Translations under genes and position numbers: made by a program
Notes under the pieces: generated by a model
Seen by the model: the letters and a program-made list of their open reading frames with translations, nothing else
Databases searched by the model: none
Told to the model about the DNA's origin: nothing
Shown here: positions 43,689 through 52,496 of the stretch, in pieces
Position numbering within the stretch: the first letter of the stretch is position 1
Layout of the letters: each line of letters opens with the position of its first letter
Assembly: GCF_000311725.1 (NCBI RefSeq)
Contig: NZ_HE978512.1
Span: 324,293 to 388,292 of the forward strand
Length of the DNA stretch: 64,000 bases
Source of the DNA: Robertmurraya massiliosenegalensis JC6
GTDB taxonomy: Bacteria > Bacillota > Bacilli > Bacillales > Cytobacillaceae
Direction: 5' to 3'

Positions 43689-44456
43689 TTAAATCGAAAA
43701 CCGTGAAAATACGATATTCTGAAGCTCCTTTATCGTTTTTATACTTAAAAGAAATTCCTCTTTTTCCCGCGTCGTCATTCTCGTGAATTGGACAATAGAA
43801 CTACCCTCATGTTTCCAACGTTGCTTTACATACAAGGTTAATAGCTGACTAGCAGCCTCCTTTAAGTCTTGAGCAAAGTTCTTTGAAAAGGCTCCCTTTG
43901 CTTCAAGGGCATTAATTTTTGCCAAAGGGGTACCAGAAGGAATACCGTGCAGCAAAGCTAGAATTTGTAAGCTGTGGTGATAAGGAAAGAGAATCGCTTT
44001 TTTCATATCGATGCTTTTTTTCTCAAGTCGAAATAGAGATCGGATTGGATGATCGAGTGTAGGAATCGGGTGTTCTCGTTCCGCTTGTGCGAGTCGGTAC
44101 AAAAATATTTTCGACCTATCCAGCATGGCAAGAATTATATTTTCCAACTGCTCATGAATGTCCTTGCTTCCAACAATAAAACGATAAGAGAAAAAGTTTT
44201 GTGCCAGTAGTAGATTTTCTCGAGTCGATTGGAGGCTCCATGTTCGCAGACGGTCTTCCCAATCAAGAAGACTACCGCGCCATTGCTTTTCACTGCACAT
44301 CATCAAACCTTTACACCGTGCATAACCGGCACTCTCCATCAGCCTCGTAATCTCAGTACCTAATCTCTGAAAGTACGCTTCAGCGCCTGTTTTATAAACG
44401 AGGAAATGGTCCTGATCCGTTAGCATAAATTGTTCACCACGACCACTGCTCCCCAT
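43689..44456 (-). CDS. C-terminal part of a frameshifted cNMP/CBS/DUF294 protein
   Basis: 255 residues from a nominal ATG at 44456. The motif MGSSGRGEQFMLTDQDHFLVY is the GSxGRxEQ...DxDxxL core of the DUF294 nucleotidyltransferase domain, normally in the middle of one protein with the cNMP and CBS domains encoded just upstream. The frame is open past 44456 to an A7 run at 44494-44500, reading K-G-D-D-Q-P-T-E-F-A-F-Y-Q before MGSS; so 44456 is unlikely as a natural start and has no good ribosome site. A helical C-terminal domain (DUF294_C) follows. Confidence 0.75.
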   Translation of the reverse strand: MGSSGRGEQFMLTDQDHFLVYKTGAEAYFQRLGTEITRLMESAGYARCKGLMMCSEKQWRGSLLDWEDRLRTWSLQSTRENLLLAQNFFSYRFIVGSKDIHEQLENIILAMLDRSKIFLYRLAQAEREHPIPTLDHPIRSLFRLEKKSIDMKKAILFPYHHSLQILALLHGIPSGTPLAKINALEAKGAFSKNFAQDLKEAASQLLTLYVKQRWKHEGSSIVQFTRMTTREKEEFLLSIKTIKELQNIVFSRFSI

Positions 44457-45559
44457 TTGATAAAAGGCGAATTCAGTTGGCTGATCATCCCCCTTTTTTT
44501 AAGGTTCTCTACGGCGAGGTGGACAATTCGAACAACTAAACGATCATAGAGATTCGTAATGATATCCAAGGTTTTATCAATGGGAATGTTCTCTTGCAGG
44601 AGCGTATCGACAATGGAATACACAGCCCTTTTAACAGTTGGTAGACCCATTTCATCCGCTTCTTCAATTTGCTTAATCGTCTTCATAACATTCTCATTCT
44701 TTTTCCGCAGTAGATCAGATAAAGTGACAATCCCCACGATTTCCCCGTCTTCGACAACCGGCAAGTGCTTGATCCCATTAGTAAAGATACTCCCGATTGC
44801 GTCATAATAATAGGCAAGTCTTGATATCGTAATCGGGTTTTTCGTCATAATGAGGCTGACTGAATCTGTTAACAGCATACCTTTTGCTACAACGCGGCCT
44901 ACGATGTCTCGCTCGGTGATGATGCCCTTTAGAGCGCCATCCTCCATGACAAGAATCGAACTTGTGTGGTGCTCATGCATTTTCTTAGCTGCTTCCATAA
45001 CAGTTGCATGCGAATCAATTGTGATTACCTTTTCTGTCATCATGTCTTGCACTCGAAGCATGAATACTTCGTTTTCTCCAAATTCACGAGCCAGTTGAAC
45101 TTGTTCAGCTAATGAACCATATACATCCCTTAGTCTGACAGCAACCTGCGTTAACAAATAATCACGAACAAACGGGTCCTCCCATCTCCGAGCCATAACC
45201 TGAAAAGGAATATACATCACCTTAACTTTGCTAGCGGCTCTCGATTCGACCGTCACTTCATCCTTTGTCCTACGGGGAAACCCAAGAAAATCAGCAATGC
45301 TTGAAAAGCCTAGCATTTCCCCCTTTTGGACAACCTCTAATACTTCATTTTCAACGTATACCTCTACAAAGCCCTCCAAAATTAGGATTAGACCTTCTCG
45401 TTGTCTATCCTTGTACAAAAGAATTTCGTTTTTATCATACTGTTTGAACTGACAGTCTTTAAGAAGGGAAAGGGCCGTTCCAACCTCCACCCCATGAAAA
45501 AAGGGGTGGGATTGCACAGCCTCAAGCAACGCTTTATCCTTGTTTTGATTCTCCATCAT
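44420..45559 (-). CDS. N-terminal part of a frameshifted cNMP-binding / CBS-pair / DUF294 protein
   Basis: About 379 residues. A cyclic-nucleotide-type domain (about 15-130), two CBS domains (from VQDMMTEKVITI, about 171-285), then a linker helix. The last 15 or so residues (SQLNSPFIKWGAVVVVNNLC) are out of frame; moving one frame at the A7 run (44494-44500) restores a standard DUF294 sequence. The full protein is a presumed nucleotide or cAMP-like sensor linked to the symporter. ATG at 45559 with GAGG 9 bp upstream; it overlaps the symporter gene by 26 bp. Confidence 0.8.
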   Translation of the reverse strand: MMENQNKDKALLEAVQSHPFFHGVEVGTALSLLKDCQFKQYDKNEILLYKDRQREGLILILEGFVEVYVENEVLEVVQKGEMLGFSSIADFLGFPRRTKDEVTVESRAASKVKVMYIPFQVMARRWEDPFVRDYLLTQVAVRLRDVYGSLAEQVQLAREFGENEVFMLRVQDMMTEKVITIDSHATVMEAAKKMHEHHTSSILVMEDGALKGIITERDIVGRVVAKGMLLTDSVSLIMTKNPITISRLAYYYDAIGSIFTNGIKHLPVVEDGEIVGIVTLSDLLRKKNENVMKTIKQIEEADEMGLPTVKRAVYSIVDTLLQENIPIDKTLDIITNLYDRLVVRIVHLAVENLKKRGMISQLNSPFIKWGAVVVVNNLC

Positions 45560-47204
45560 GCATCCAAACCTCGCCATCTTTATAGACCATTTGCTCTGGA
45601 TATCGTAAATTGATGACTTCATCCTGAAGCTTTTGTGGTGGTGCTTCAGTTGCGAGAGAAACGATGATATTAGCTAAGAATCCTGCAGCCGCACCAAAAA
45701 CTCCTGCACCTGTGTCAATGATTCCTAAGATCGTGAAGCCACCATATTTTGCGACAAATATATACGTTAATGTCACCGCTAATCCGATTAATAGACCAGA
45801 GATAACTCCTTTCGTATTGGAGCGTTTCCACCATACTCCAAGCACAAGTGCCGGGAAGAACGTTCCGGACGCAATCGCAAAGGCCCATGCGACGATTTGT
45901 GTAATAACGCCTGGTGGATTGAGTGCGATAAGTCCCGCAAATAATGTTGCAATAACAATCGACCAACGAGCCACTGCAAGACGATTTTTCTCTGAAGCTT
46001 GTGGCTTCCAGACACGATAGTAAATATCATGTGCGAAGGAAGAAGATAAAGAAATCATTAATCCTCCTGCTGTTGAAAGCGCTGCTGCCATCGCTCCTGC
46101 CGCTACAAGCCCAATGACGAACACACCTAGATTTGCAATTTCTGGTGTTGCCATAACGACGATATCATTGGCAATAACCAGTTCACTCCATTGTAATACG
46201 CCGTCACTATTTGTATCCGCTACTTGAAGCATCCCTGTATCAACCCATGATTTCGTCCAAGCTGGAAGTTGAGCAATTTGGCTACCAGCAACTTGTGTCA
46301 TTAAAATGAAGCGAGAGAATGCCGCATAAGCAGGTGCAGATAAGTAAAGAAGACCGATAAATAGTAACGCCCATGCTCCTGACCAACGAGCCGCTTTCAT
46401 CGTTGACACCGTATAGAAACGGACAATCACGTGCGGCAACCCAGCTGTACCTGCCATTAATGTGAACATTAAGGCAAGGAATTGCCACTTCGTCCCATTT
46501 GTAAATGGAGCAAAATATTCAGAAATACCTAGCTCTCGATCCAACTCCCCTAATGTGCTGACAACTTCGCCATAAGATATCCATGGAATTGGATTTCCGG
46601 AAATTTGTAAGGACATAAAGATAATCGGAACTAAATACGCCGTGATCAAAATTAAGTATTGAGCCACCTGCGTCCATGTAATCCCTTTCATTCCACCAAA
46701 AGCGGCATATATCGCAATGAGTACAACTCCGATCATCGTGCCAACCTTAGCATCAATTTCAAAAAGTCGTCCAATAACAACCCCTGAACCAGAAAGCTGC
46801 CCAATCGAGTACGTAAAACTGATGATGATTGTACATATTGCGGCAATAACACGTGCAGAATGACTGTCATAACGATCACCAATAAACTCTGGCACTGTGT
46901 ATCGACCAAATTTCCGTAACTGTGGTGCTAATAAAAAGGTAAGGAATAAATACCCTCCAGTCCAACCCATGATATAGGCTAGCCCATCATAACCGAGAAC
47001 CATGACCGTTCCAGCCATCCCAATAAAGGAAGCAGCACTCATCCAGTCTGCACCGATGGCCATCCCGTTGAAAATCGGTGGTACACCTCGACCTGCTACA
47101 TAAAAGTCCGACGTCGCCTTTGCCGTGTTATAGACCGCAATCCCAATGTATAAAGCAAAGGTAGCAAGAATAATCGCTAATGAAACAATGAATTGTCCAT
47201 CCAA
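45534..47204 (-). CDS. Sodium:solute symporter, acetate-permease (VC_2705) subfamily
   Basis: 556 residues, about thirteen hydrophobic segments. SSS-family signatures include ADWMSAASFIGMAGT near the N-terminus, GRYTVPEFIGDRYDS, and GAMAAALSTAGGLMISLSSSFAHDIYY in the middle. It is the large subunit of a two-part system whose small subunit (DUF4212) is encoded upstream. Likely substrate is acetate or a similar short carboxylate, by family. TTG start with GGGGGGAAA upstream. Confidence 0.9.
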   Translation of the reverse strand: MDGQFIVSLAIILATFALYIGIAVYNTAKATSDFYVAGRGVPPIFNGMAIGADWMSAASFIGMAGTVMVLGYDGLAYIMGWTGGYLFLTFLLAPQLRKFGRYTVPEFIGDRYDSHSARVIAAICTIIISFTYSIGQLSGSGVVIGRLFEIDAKVGTMIGVVLIAIYAAFGGMKGITWTQVAQYLILITAYLVPIIFMSLQISGNPIPWISYGEVVSTLGELDRELGISEYFAPFTNGTKWQFLALMFTLMAGTAGLPHVIVRFYTVSTMKAARWSGAWALLFIGLLYLSAPAYAAFSRFILMTQVAGSQIAQLPAWTKSWVDTGMLQVADTNSDGVLQWSELVIANDIVVMATPEIANLGVFVIGLVAAGAMAAALSTAGGLMISLSSSFAHDIYYRVWKPQASEKNRLAVARWSIVIATLFAGLIALNPPGVITQIVAWAFAIASGTFFPALVLGVWWKRSNTKGVISGLLIGLAVTLTYIFVAKYGGFTILGIIDTGAGVFGAAAGFLANIIVSLATEAPPQKLQDEVINLRYPEQMVYKDGEVWMHDGESKQG

Positions 47205-47309
47205 ATGATTTCCCCCCTAAAATAGCTCTATGGCTATTCGTTTTTAATACTTTCTTTTTTCCGAATCCCAATCGACCATCCCCGTTTTTAAATAAATCGG
47301 AAAAGTATA

Positions 47310-47612
47310 TTAGTGCTCTAATGTCGTACCCGTGCTAATTTGCTCATTCTTACTTTCATCAATGCCATACTTTTGATCAATTTTATCCCCTAGTTTGGCA
47401 TTTACGAACAGCAAGATGATAAAGGTAAGCACTGCTCCTTGAGCTCCCATATAGTAGTGAAGCGGGAAGCCAATAAAGGTAACCGAACTCAACGGCTCTG
47501 CAAACAGAACCACCCCATAGGAAACGATAAACCACACAATAAAGTAAATAATGATATTACGGTTTTTCTCACGAAAATAACGATCGGCAACATCCTTATC
47601 AATTTTCTTCAT
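47310..47612 (-). CDS. DUF4212 small symporter subunit
   Basis: 100 residues with two hydrophobic segments and the DUF4212 stretch FREKNRNIIIYFIVWFIVSYG...FAEPL. It precedes the large symporter gene by about 105 bp. A cre-like site lies about 115 bp upstream, so carbon catabolite control by CcpA is likely. Confidence 0.9.
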   Translation of the reverse strand: MKKIDKDVADRYFREKNRNIIIYFIVWFIVSYGVVLFAEPLSSVTFIGFPLHYYMGAQGAVLTFIILLFVNAKLGDKIDQKYGIDESKNEQISTGTTLEH

Positions 47613-47724
47613 TTTTCCACCTCCAAGATTATCTCCCCTTATGCATTAGCAACGTCACATGCATCCTTCTCCCCTATGTTCATCCCTCCTTCATCGTTTG
47701 CTATTTATAATTCTTTAAAAGCTT

Positions 47725-47740
47725 ATTAAAGCGCTTTCAA
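47725..47740 (-). promoter_or_regulatory. cre site (CcpA) upstream of the symporter operon
   Basis: Minus-strand TTGAAAGCGCTTTAAT matches the consensus WTGNNARCGNWWWCAW at all but one position. Confidence 0.65.
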
Positions 47741-47764
47741 AGGAATTACTTTTTTTAAAAACCT

Positions 47765-47944
47765 TTAATTCAAACTAAAAATAAATTTTACTGTCTCGAT
47801 AAAGGGTAAGGGGACTAGGGCGACTTGGATGATGAAATAGACGATCATAGATAGGAATGGAATGACTAAGAAGATTGGTTTTTTCTTACGTAGCGCGAGT
47901 ATTAAGCAAATAGCAGTTACGGTAACAAACAAATAAAAGACCAT
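47765..47944 (-). CDS. Small two-helix membrane protein, 59 aa
   Basis: Two hydrophobic segments (FYLFVTVTAICLILAL and FLVIPFLSMIVYFIIQVALV) joined by RKKKP. AAAGGGGGAA before the ATG at 47944. It lies upstream of the symporter operon and downstream of the spoIIQ terminator and array. No family recognised. Confidence 0.6.
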   Translation of the reverse strand: MVFYLFVTVTAICLILALRKKKPIFLVIPFLSMIVYFIIQVALVPLPFIETVKFIFSLN

Positions 47945-48127
47945 CAAATTCCCCCTTTGCATTTTACATTTTGTTCATATCATTGACCTTCAGTTCAATA
48001 TAAATTTAATATTGAGAAAATTTCGTAATATCATTATCTATTTAAATGGTTTCAAGGTCAAGCAAAAACTTGTAAAAAAATTGTCAATTTTTACGAAAGG
48101 GGTTTTTGCGGAACTACTACTATTTGG

Positions 48128-48326
48128 ATGAGGACTTTGGGGGGACAGTTGGCAGCCAGGAGGCAGGATTGATTTATATGATGGCTGATTTTGATGGGAG
48201 TCTAGCTTTGTTTGTCCTCATGAACGCTTTGTGAGGACTGATTTTGACAAGAACCTGGCTCACTTTGTCCTCATCAACCCTCTATGAGGACTGATTTTGA
48301 GAGAGCCTACCATAGTTTGCCCTCAT
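48128..48326. repeat. Intergenic array of GTCCTCAT...ATGAGGAC hairpins, 52-53-bp period
   Basis: Left arms at 48214, 48267 and 48319 (last as GCCCTCAT); right arms at 48128, 48231 and 48284. Steps are 53 and 52 bp; the first right arm is about two periods away, with a decayed unit near 48178. Spacers share TGATTTTGA...CTTTG. The sequence differs from the 54-kb array but the design is the same. The rest of 47945-48396 has no gene I can support. Confidence 0.75.
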
Positions 48327-48396
48327 GAACACCGAATTTCTCTCTCCAAATTCTTAGACAAATAGAGATATTTTTCAATAAAACTCAATCACAAAC

Positions 48397-48417
48397 AAAA
48401 AACCCGCCTAGGCGGGT
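48397..48417 (-). terminator. Terminator of spoIIQ
   Basis: ACCCGCC/GGCGGGT with a very short loop, then TTTTTTG on the minus strand. Confidence 0.85.
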
Positions 48418-48434
48418 CACAATGACAAATCATA

Positions 48435-49313
48435 TTAAGCGTCAGAAGAGTCTGTTGAATCTGCGTCTTCTTCGTCAGAAGTGGTATCGTCTTCTTCTGT
48501 TTCATCTTCGCTTGAACCATCAGTAGTGTCTTTTTCTTCGTCTTGATCAGGAGTAGCTTCTTCCTCAGTACCAGTTGATTCATCAGCTTTACCGCTGTCA
48601 TCAACTTCCTCAGTTAAATTTGCTTCCTGCAGATCACTTAATGGCTTGTTAAAATAGTCAAGCGGATTTACAGCAATTCCATCTTTGCGAATTTCAAAAT
48701 GTACATGAGTACCAGCTTCTTCGTTATATAAGCTTTTTCCTGCTTTTGCTAGTACTTGTCCTTGGTCTACTTGGTCCCCAGCCTTAACATCAATATCAGC
48801 TACAGATTGATATTGTGTTACAATACCTTTGTCATGTTCAATTTCGATTACGTTCCCTAAAAGAGAATCTTCTGCAACATTGGTTACTGTACCACTTAAT
48901 GCTGCAACAACATCAAATGCTTCACCGTTTTCCATTGCAATGTCAACACCCGTGTTCGGATAATATGAATTATTGTAGAACACTAAAGCTGCTTCCTGTT
49001 TATCTTCAGGCGCATCGTATTCATAGAATTCTTTTTGAATCACGACAGAATCTGGATCAACAACAGGCATTGCAAAGTTTTCTAAAGAACGGTTAACCTC
49101 TAAAGCAGGCTCATCATGTCTGCCTGAAAGATCTGTAGCCTCGTAATCGATTTGATCATCAGTTGCACTATTGTTACTGTTTTGGAACCAAAGAACCGCG
49201 GTTAGAATGATTGCAGCACTTGCAATGTAAACGGTTGGGTATACCCAACGCTTTTTCATGAAGCGCTTCAACTTTGAATCTTGAGAAGATCGTTTCTTTT
49301 CTTCCTCTCTCAT
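48435..49313 (-). CDS. spoIIQ: Stage II sporulation protein SpoIIQ (M23-like)
   Basis: 292 residues. One membrane segment (about 26-46), an M23-like domain (about 110-225) and a very acidic Ser/Thr/Asp tail (about 230-292). The first metal-binding His of active M23 enzymes is missing (NTGVDIA in place of HxGxD) while HVHFEI is kept, as in SpoIIQ proteins that no longer cut peptidoglycan. It binds SpoIIIAH across the septum in the forespore-mother cell channel. A SigF-type promoter lies upstream. Confidence 0.93.
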   Translation of the reverse strand: MREEEKKRSSQDSKLKRFMKKRWVYPTVYIASAAIILTAVLWFQNSNNSATDDQIDYEATDLSGRHDEPALEVNRSLENFAMPVVDPDSVVIQKEFYEYDAPEDKQEAALVFYNNSYYPNTGVDIAMENGEAFDVVAALSGTVTNVAEDSLLGNVIEIEHDKGIVTQYQSVADIDVKAGDQVDQGQVLAKAGKSLYNEEAGTHVHFEIRKDGIAVNPLDYFNKPLSDLQEANLTEEVDDSGKADESTGTEEEATPDQDEEKDTTDGSSEDETEEDDTTSDEEDADSTDSSDA

Positions 49314-49387
49314 TTATCATCACCTCAGCAATCATTCTGAACAGATCATGATAAATATATACATTTCTTAAAAAAATTTTTTTATCT

Positions 49388-49417
49388 TATTTTTCGACAA
49401 AGGCAATAAAATTATGC
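49388..49417 (-). promoter_or_regulatory. Candidate SigF promoter of spoIIQ
   Basis: Minus-strand -35 GCATA (49413-49417), 15-bp spacer, -10-like TCGAAAAATA (49388-49397). The -35 fits GYATA exactly; the -10 lacks the leading GG. Confidence 0.45.
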
Positions 49418-49455
49418 AAAGAAATGAAAAAAAGTTTTAAAAAGGGGATTTTTTC

Positions 49456-49866
49456 TTGCGAAGTTTATTAAAATGGTTCATCCGAGTTTTACCTTTTATC
49501 TATATGGGCATGATTTGGCTCATGTCCAGCATGCCCGCAAATGCGATTGTAGAGCTGCCAGACCTATCACTTGATCGTTTCATCAAAGAGTCTCTTCACC
49601 TCGTGGAATTTGCCATCCTTTATTTACTATTGGTTGCTGCGCTCCTGACAACAGGAAAGTTCTCTTTAGCGTTGAGCATTGTTTGCGCCGTGATCGCTTC
49701 CTTATATGGGTTGCTAGATGAAATTCATCAATCCTTCGTTCCTGCCCGCTCAGCGACTGTCATCGATTTTGTCAAAGATGTAACCGGAGTTATTGTCGCT
49801 ACCTATTTCGTTCATCGTGCTTATCGTAAACATCAATTTGAACGAGTTCAGAAATACTTTAGGTAA
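49456..49866 (+). CDS. VanZ-family membrane protein
   Basis: 136 residues with four hydrophobic segments and the VanZ signature ESLHLVEFAILYLLL...LYGLLDEIHQSFVPARSATVIDFVKDVTG. VanZ proteins can give low-level teicoplanin resistance; most chromosomal members have unknown roles. TTG start with AAAAGGGG upstream. It is the only plus-strand gene between spoIIQ and spoIID. Confidence 0.88.
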   Translation: MRSLLKWFIRVLPFIYMGMIWLMSSMPANAIVELPDLSLDRFIKESLHLVEFAILYLLLVAALLTTGKFSLALSIVCAVIASLYGLLDEIHQSFVPARSATVIDFVKDVTGVIVATYFVHRAYRKHQFERVQKYFR

Positions 49867-49873
49867 AAAAATG

Positions 49874-49901
49874 CCGAGCACCCCTTCATTTGAGTGCTCG
49901 G
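49874..49901. terminator. Bidirectional terminator between vanZ-like gene and spoIID
   Basis: Eight-bp stem CCGAGCAC/GTGCTCGG with A7 on the left and a T run on the right. Confidence 0.85.
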
Positions 49902-49907
49902 TACTTT

Positions 49908-50927
49908 TTATTTACTCGCTGTTATTTTTGTCAGAAGCGTCTGTGTTGTGTCAATCTGGGCTCCACTGTAATAATGCTCGACGATTTCTTTATAGGTCTT
50001 TCCGCCTTTCGCCAATTCATTTGCACCGTATTGACTCATTCCTACTCCATGACCAAAGCCTTTTGTATTAATAATTATGTTGTCTTCTTTTCTTTCCCAT
50101 GTAAAATCAGATGATTTTAAGCCCAGCTTTTCTCTTATATCCTTACCAGTCAACACCTTACCATTTATATCAACCTTACCGACACGATTTCCTTTTGTTC
50201 GTTCAATTATTTTACCTACTTCGGCTGCCTCTGTCAGCTTGACCCCTAGCTTTTCCTCAAAGTCTGTGACAGCTATAACCTCTTGACCATTAAATTTCTC
50301 TGTGTTGACATCCCAAGGGCTTTCCACACTTTTTAAATACGGAAGCGGGCTGCTCCAGTAATCTTCTGAGTTCTCAGTAAATCCATTACTTGTGGAAAAG
50401 AAGGCGGCATAAATCGGTTCACCGTCATATGTTAGCACTTGACCGCTCGTCGCGGCGACAGCTTCTTTGATCTTGTTCATTTTCCACTGGTAATCCTTCC
50501 CCCAAGCTTTTCTTAGTTCTTCATCGCTTTTATATACTTGGTGATCTTCTGTATCTGATACATTTGCTTCTTTAGGGATTTTGTCACTTTTTTCGCCACT
50601 CATGAGGTAATAAAGATAATAAGTTCTGGCCGTAAGTGCTTGTGCCTTTAGTGCTTCAAGTTCAAATTCAGAAGGCATTTCTGCTGCAACAACGCCAGCA
50701 ATATAGTCCTCTAAAGGAAGTTTCTCAATTTTGTCAAGGCTATCTCGATAGATAGCTACCTCAACTGCAGGCTGGTCTACAGCTGCTTCTATTTCTTTAG
50801 AAGCTAGCTCTTCACCGAGTTTCCCCGTTGTTTTTTCCATAAAAGGGAGGACGAGTAGTGTTGGAATCATGATTGTAACAACAAATAGTACGGCAGATAA
50901 AACGACGATTGGTTTCATTTTAAGCAT
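49908..50927 (-). CDS. spoIID: Stage II sporulation protein SpoIID (lytic transglycosylase)
   Basis: 339 residues. N-terminal membrane segment (about 5-28), then the SpoIID domain with the catalytic Glu in AAEMPSEFELEALKAQALTARTY and the late FGHGVGMSQYGANELA. It cuts glycan strands during engulfment, with SpoIIP and SpoIIM. GGAGG 7 bp before the ATG at 50927. Upstream CATATG...TATAAGTA could be part of a SigE promoter but the match is weak. Confidence 0.95.
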   Translation of the reverse strand: MLKMKPIVVLSAVLFVVTIMIPTLLVLPFMEKTTGKLGEELASKEIEAAVDQPAVEVAIYRDSLDKIEKLPLEDYIAGVVAAEMPSEFELEALKAQALTARTYYLYYLMSGEKSDKIPKEANVSDTEDHQVYKSDEELRKAWGKDYQWKMNKIKEAVAATSGQVLTYDGEPIYAAFFSTSNGFTENSEDYWSSPLPYLKSVESPWDVNTEKFNGQEVIAVTDFEEKLGVKLTEAAEVGKIIERTKGNRVGKVDINGKVLTGKDIREKLGLKSSDFTWERKEDNIIINTKGFGHGVGMSQYGANELAKGGKTYKEIVEHYYSGAQIDTTQTLLTKITASK

Positions 50928-51103
50928 TCTTAAGCCTCCATATGTAAGTATCGTTCGAGTACTTATACTCTCCTTTCATACATATGGGGATGGACAAGCT
51001 AATATGTACAAAATTAAAAATCAGGGAAAAAAATGCATAACTTTTTCACTCCTAAACCAAAATAGTCTATGTTGGTGTTTCCTCTAGTTTGATCTCTAAA
51101 GAA

Positions 51104-51146
51104 CGCAAAAAAACCGCAAAAATGGGAATCCATTTCACGGTTTTTC
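51104..51146 (-). terminator. Terminator of murAA
   Basis: Minus-strand AAAAACCGTGAAATGG pairs with CCATTTTTGCGGTTTTT (internal bulge), then a T run. Confidence 0.8.
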
Positions 51147-51153
51147 ACGTTCA

Positions 51154-52464
51154 TTATGCATTTAAATCTGCGACAAATGTTTTCGGAAAAGATGCTGTTT
51201 CTTCTACTTCAGAAATTCGTTCAATATCTGCTCCTAAAGCAGCTAATTTATGGTGGAAATCCACATATCCACGATCAAGATGCTTTAATTCTGTCACTCG
51301 AGTGACACCGTCTGCCACTAAGCCTGTTAAAATTAAGGCAGCTGCGGCTCTTAAATCAGTAGCAGCCACTTCTGCACCTTGTAAGTTACTAGGTCCATTT
51401 AAAATGACAGAACGACCCTCAATTTTGATATCAGCATTCATTCTGCGGAATTCTTCCACATGCATGAAGCGATTTTCAAATACGGTCTCCGTAATCATAC
51501 TTGTTCCATTGGCATGCAATAGTAAAGCCATCATTTGCGATTGCATATCAGTTGGAAAACCAGGGTGTGGCATGGTCTTAATGTCCACAGCTTTCAAGTT
51601 ATCAGGACCAATGACCCTTAAACCTTCTGCTTCCTCTTCAAAGATAACACCCATTTCTTCCATTTTCGCAATAAGTGAAGTTGAATGTTCCGGAACGGCA
51701 CCTTTGACTAAAACATTTCCACCCGTAATCGCTGCTGCAACCATGAATGTTCCAGCTTCGATTCGATCAGGAATAATATTATGGTCAGCACCAAACAGAA
51801 CGTCAACTCCTTCAATACGAATCGTTCCAGTTCCAGCGCCACGTACCTTTGCACCCATTTTATTTAAGAAATTAGCCAAATCAACAATTTCTGGTTCTTT
51901 GGCAACATTCTCTAATATCGTCGTTCCTTGTGCTAAAGTAGCGGCCATCATAATATTTTCTGTAGCACCAACACTTGGGAAGTCCAAGTAAATTTTGGCA
52001 CCATGTAATCGACCATTTGATTCTGCTTCGATAAAGCCATTTCCTACTTTAACCGTTGCCCCCATCGCTTCAAAACCTTTTAAATGCTGATCAATTGGTC
52101 TCGATCCAATCGCACATCCTCCAGGAAGTGCTACACGGGCACGGCCATTTCTTGCAAGTAATGAGCCCATTACTAATACGGAAGCACGCATTTTACGAAC
52201 ATATTCGAATGGTGCTTCTACTTTTAACTCTCTAGATGCATCGACAGTGACTTCATTATTTTTAAACGTCACATCGGCGTTTAAATAGCGTAATACCTCA
52301 TTGATCGTGTATACATCGGAGAGAGTTGGCACATCACGAATTACGCTTTTTCCGTCACTTGCTAATAATGATGCGGCAATAACCGGCAAAACTGCATTCT
52401 TTGCTCCTTCTACTTTAACAGAACCGCTCAGCCTTCTACCGCCGCGGACGATGATTTTTTCCAA
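51154..52464 (-). CDS. murAA: UDP-N-acetylglucosamine 1-carboxyvinyltransferase MurAA
   Basis: 436 residues, standard MurA length. Catalytic Cys (about 116) in [18 protein letters not shown], KxxxxN start GAKNAVLP, and RxxD motifs near the C-terminus. It transfers enolpyruvate from PEP to UDP-GlcNAc, the first step of peptidoglycan synthesis, and is the fosfomycin target. The active-site Cys is present. TTG start with GGAGGGG upstream. Location next to ywmB and spoIID points to MurAA rather than MurAB. Confidence 0.95.
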   Translation of the reverse strand: MEKIIVRGGRRLSGSVKVEGAKNAVLPVIAASLLASDGKSVIRDVPTLSDVYTINEVLRYLNADVTFKNNEVTVDASRELKVEAPFEYVRKMRASVLVMGSLLARNGRARVALPGGCAIGSRPIDQHLKGFEAMGATVKVGNGFIEAESNGRLHGAKIYLDFPSVGATENIMMAATLAQGTTILENVAKEPEIVDLANFLNKMGAKVRGAGTGTIRIEGVDVLFGADHNIIPDRIEAGTFMVAAAITGGNVLVKGAVPEHSTSLIAKMEEMGVIFEEEAEGLRVIGPDNLKAVDIKTMPHPGFPTDMQSQMMALLLHANGTSMITETVFENRFMHVEEFRRMNADIKIEGRSVILNGPSNLQGAEVAATDLRAAAALILTGLVADGVTRVTELKHLDRGYVDFHHKLAALGADIERISEVEETASFPKTFVADLNA

Positions 52465-52496
52465 GTGTATTCCCCTCCGCGTCCAATTTCTCTATA

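Noticed and set aside
43689-44456. Independent nucleotidyltransferase gene starting at 44456
   Set aside because: The start lies inside the DUF294 core motif and the frame is open further upstream to the A7 run, so it is the second half of a split gene.
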